Shown here in pieces: positions 5,411 to 5,773 of a stretch of 5,773 bases of DNA. Position 1 is the first letter of the stretch, and each line of letters starts with the position of its first letter. The notes beneath the pieces are model-generated. The model did no database searches and was not told the DNA's origin. It was given only the letters and a program-made list of their open reading frames with translations. The stretch is from contig JAPKMV010000255.1 of the NCBI GenBank assembly GCA_026645635.1, positions 1 through 5,773 of the forward strand, given 5' to 3'. This DNA is from Caldilineaceae bacterium (GTDB lineage: Bacteria > Chloroflexota > Anaerolineae > Caldilineales > Caldilineaceae). The position numbers were made by a program, and so were the translations under genes.

Positions 5411-5419
5411 TGTTATAAT
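5411..5419 (+). promoter_or_regulatory. Extended -10 promoter of the aldehyde dehydrogenase gene
   Basis: TGTTATAAT contains a perfect TATAAT (5414-5419) with the TGn extension immediately before it. No good -35 hexamer stands at the right distance, which extended -10 promoters do not require. Transcription would start near 5426, leaving about 66 bases of leader. The box lies 61 bases after the kinase stop, so the dehydrogenase is probably its own transcription unit. Confidence 0.65.
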
Positions 5420-5473
5420 GTCGTCGAGGCTGGGAGCGGAAATTCCAAGGCGTCAAACCCCAAATACTACCCA

Positions 5474-5480
5474 TAAGGAG
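5474..5480 (+). promoter_or_regulatory. Ribosome binding site of the aldehyde dehydrogenase gene
   Basis: TAAGGAG stands 11 bases before the ATG at 5492, slightly farther than ideal. It favours 5492 over the next in-frame ATG at 5504, which would be 23 bases away. Confidence 0.7.
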
Positions 5481-5491
5481 CAGATTCCATC

Positions 5492-5773
5492 ATGGCAGAG
5501 CGCATGAAAATCACCTATTCCACTATGTCGGCGGACAACGAGGAGTTGCAGGCGTCGTTCGACCGCGCCTTTGAGCAGGTGCGGGGGGAAATGCTGGGTG
5601 TGGAAGTCCCCATGTTTATCAACGGCAAGCGGGTGTTGGCCCAGGAAAAGACCGCTGCTTACAGCCCGGTCGACACGATGGTGCATCTCTGCACCGCGCA
5701 AAAGGGCACCCGCGAGCAGGCGCTGCAGGCCGTGGCCGCGGCGAAGGCGGCTTTTCCCGGCTGGGCCGCCACA
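5492..5773 (+). CDS. Aldehyde dehydrogenase, probably 1-pyrroline-5-carboxylate dehydrogenase; 3' end outside window
   Basis: The frame is open from ATG 5492 to the right edge, giving the first 94 residues of a protein expected to be about 500 long. MFINGKRV (41-48), SPVDT (58-62) and the helix EQALQAVAAAKAAFPGWA (75-92) are the standard start of the aldehyde dehydrogenase NAD-binding domain. The preceding ITYSTMSADNEEL (7-19) helix-forming extension is like that of PruA/RocA-type enzymes, which oxidise glutamate semialdehyde to glutamate in proline breakdown using NAD. The catalytic Cys and Glu lie beyond the window, so activity and exact substrate cannot be checked. It has its own promoter and Shine-Dalgarno site and no visible link to the sugar genes. 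Aldehyde dehydrogenase membership is secure; the proline assignment is a family-pattern judgement. Confidence 0.85.
   Translation, partial: MAERMKITYSTMSADNEELQASFDRAFEQVRGEMLGVEVPMFINGKRVLAQEKTAAYSPVDTMVHLCTAQKGTREQALQAVAAAKAAFPGWAAT

Overview
This window is GC-rich bacterial DNA with tightly used coding space. It looks like a Chloroflexota genome (Caldilinea/Anaerolineae-like). The reasons are the high-GC genes, an Ala/Pro-rich lipoprotein linker on the binding protein, a PruA-like aldehyde dehydrogenase and AT-rich heptamer repeats between genes. This placement is an impression from sequence style, not a proven assignment.

Layout. Positions 3-701 (+) hold the 3' part of a sugar phosphate isomerase/epimerase-like TIM-barrel gene that runs in from the left edge. 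Facing it on the minus strand is a three-gene CUT1-type sugar ABC importer, read right to left: lipoprotein solute-binding protein (2761-4161), MalF/UgpA-type permease (1747-2634) and MalG/UgpE-type permease (792-1628). No ATPase gene is present. Divergent from the importer is a BadF/BadG/BcrA/BcrD-family kinase of the N-acetylglucosamine kinase type (4426-5352, +). A separate gene with its own extended -10 promoter begins at 5492 (+): the N-terminus of an aldehyde dehydrogenase, probably 1-pyrroline-5-carboxylate dehydrogenase, cut by the right edge.

Working together. The binding protein and two permeases would bring in a sugar or short oligosaccharide using an ATPase encoded elsewhere. The divergent kinase could phosphorylate the sugar, possibly an amino sugar, and the isomerase/epimerase could act further downstream. 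The 264-bp divergent spacer carries a strong sigma70-type promoter for the importer (TTGACA, 18 bp, TATGAT), a TTTGTCA direct repeat over its -35 box, and a perfect 9+9 palindrome just before the kinase ribosome binding site.

The most unusual part is the non-coding DNA. Every 3' junction of the importer operon is filled with short low-complexity repeats that start at or close to the stop codon. They are AATTGTG heptamers (708-793 as an inverted pair; 1679-1715 as a tandem array), CGCCCCT heptamers (1724-1744) and GTGAGAGG octamers (2675-2702) nested inside a 21-bp inverted repeat (2651-2751). The last lies exactly between the binding-protein and permease genes, the place where E. coli malE-malF carries REP elements. 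I see no RNA genes, CRISPR array, insertion sequence or complete novel system here.
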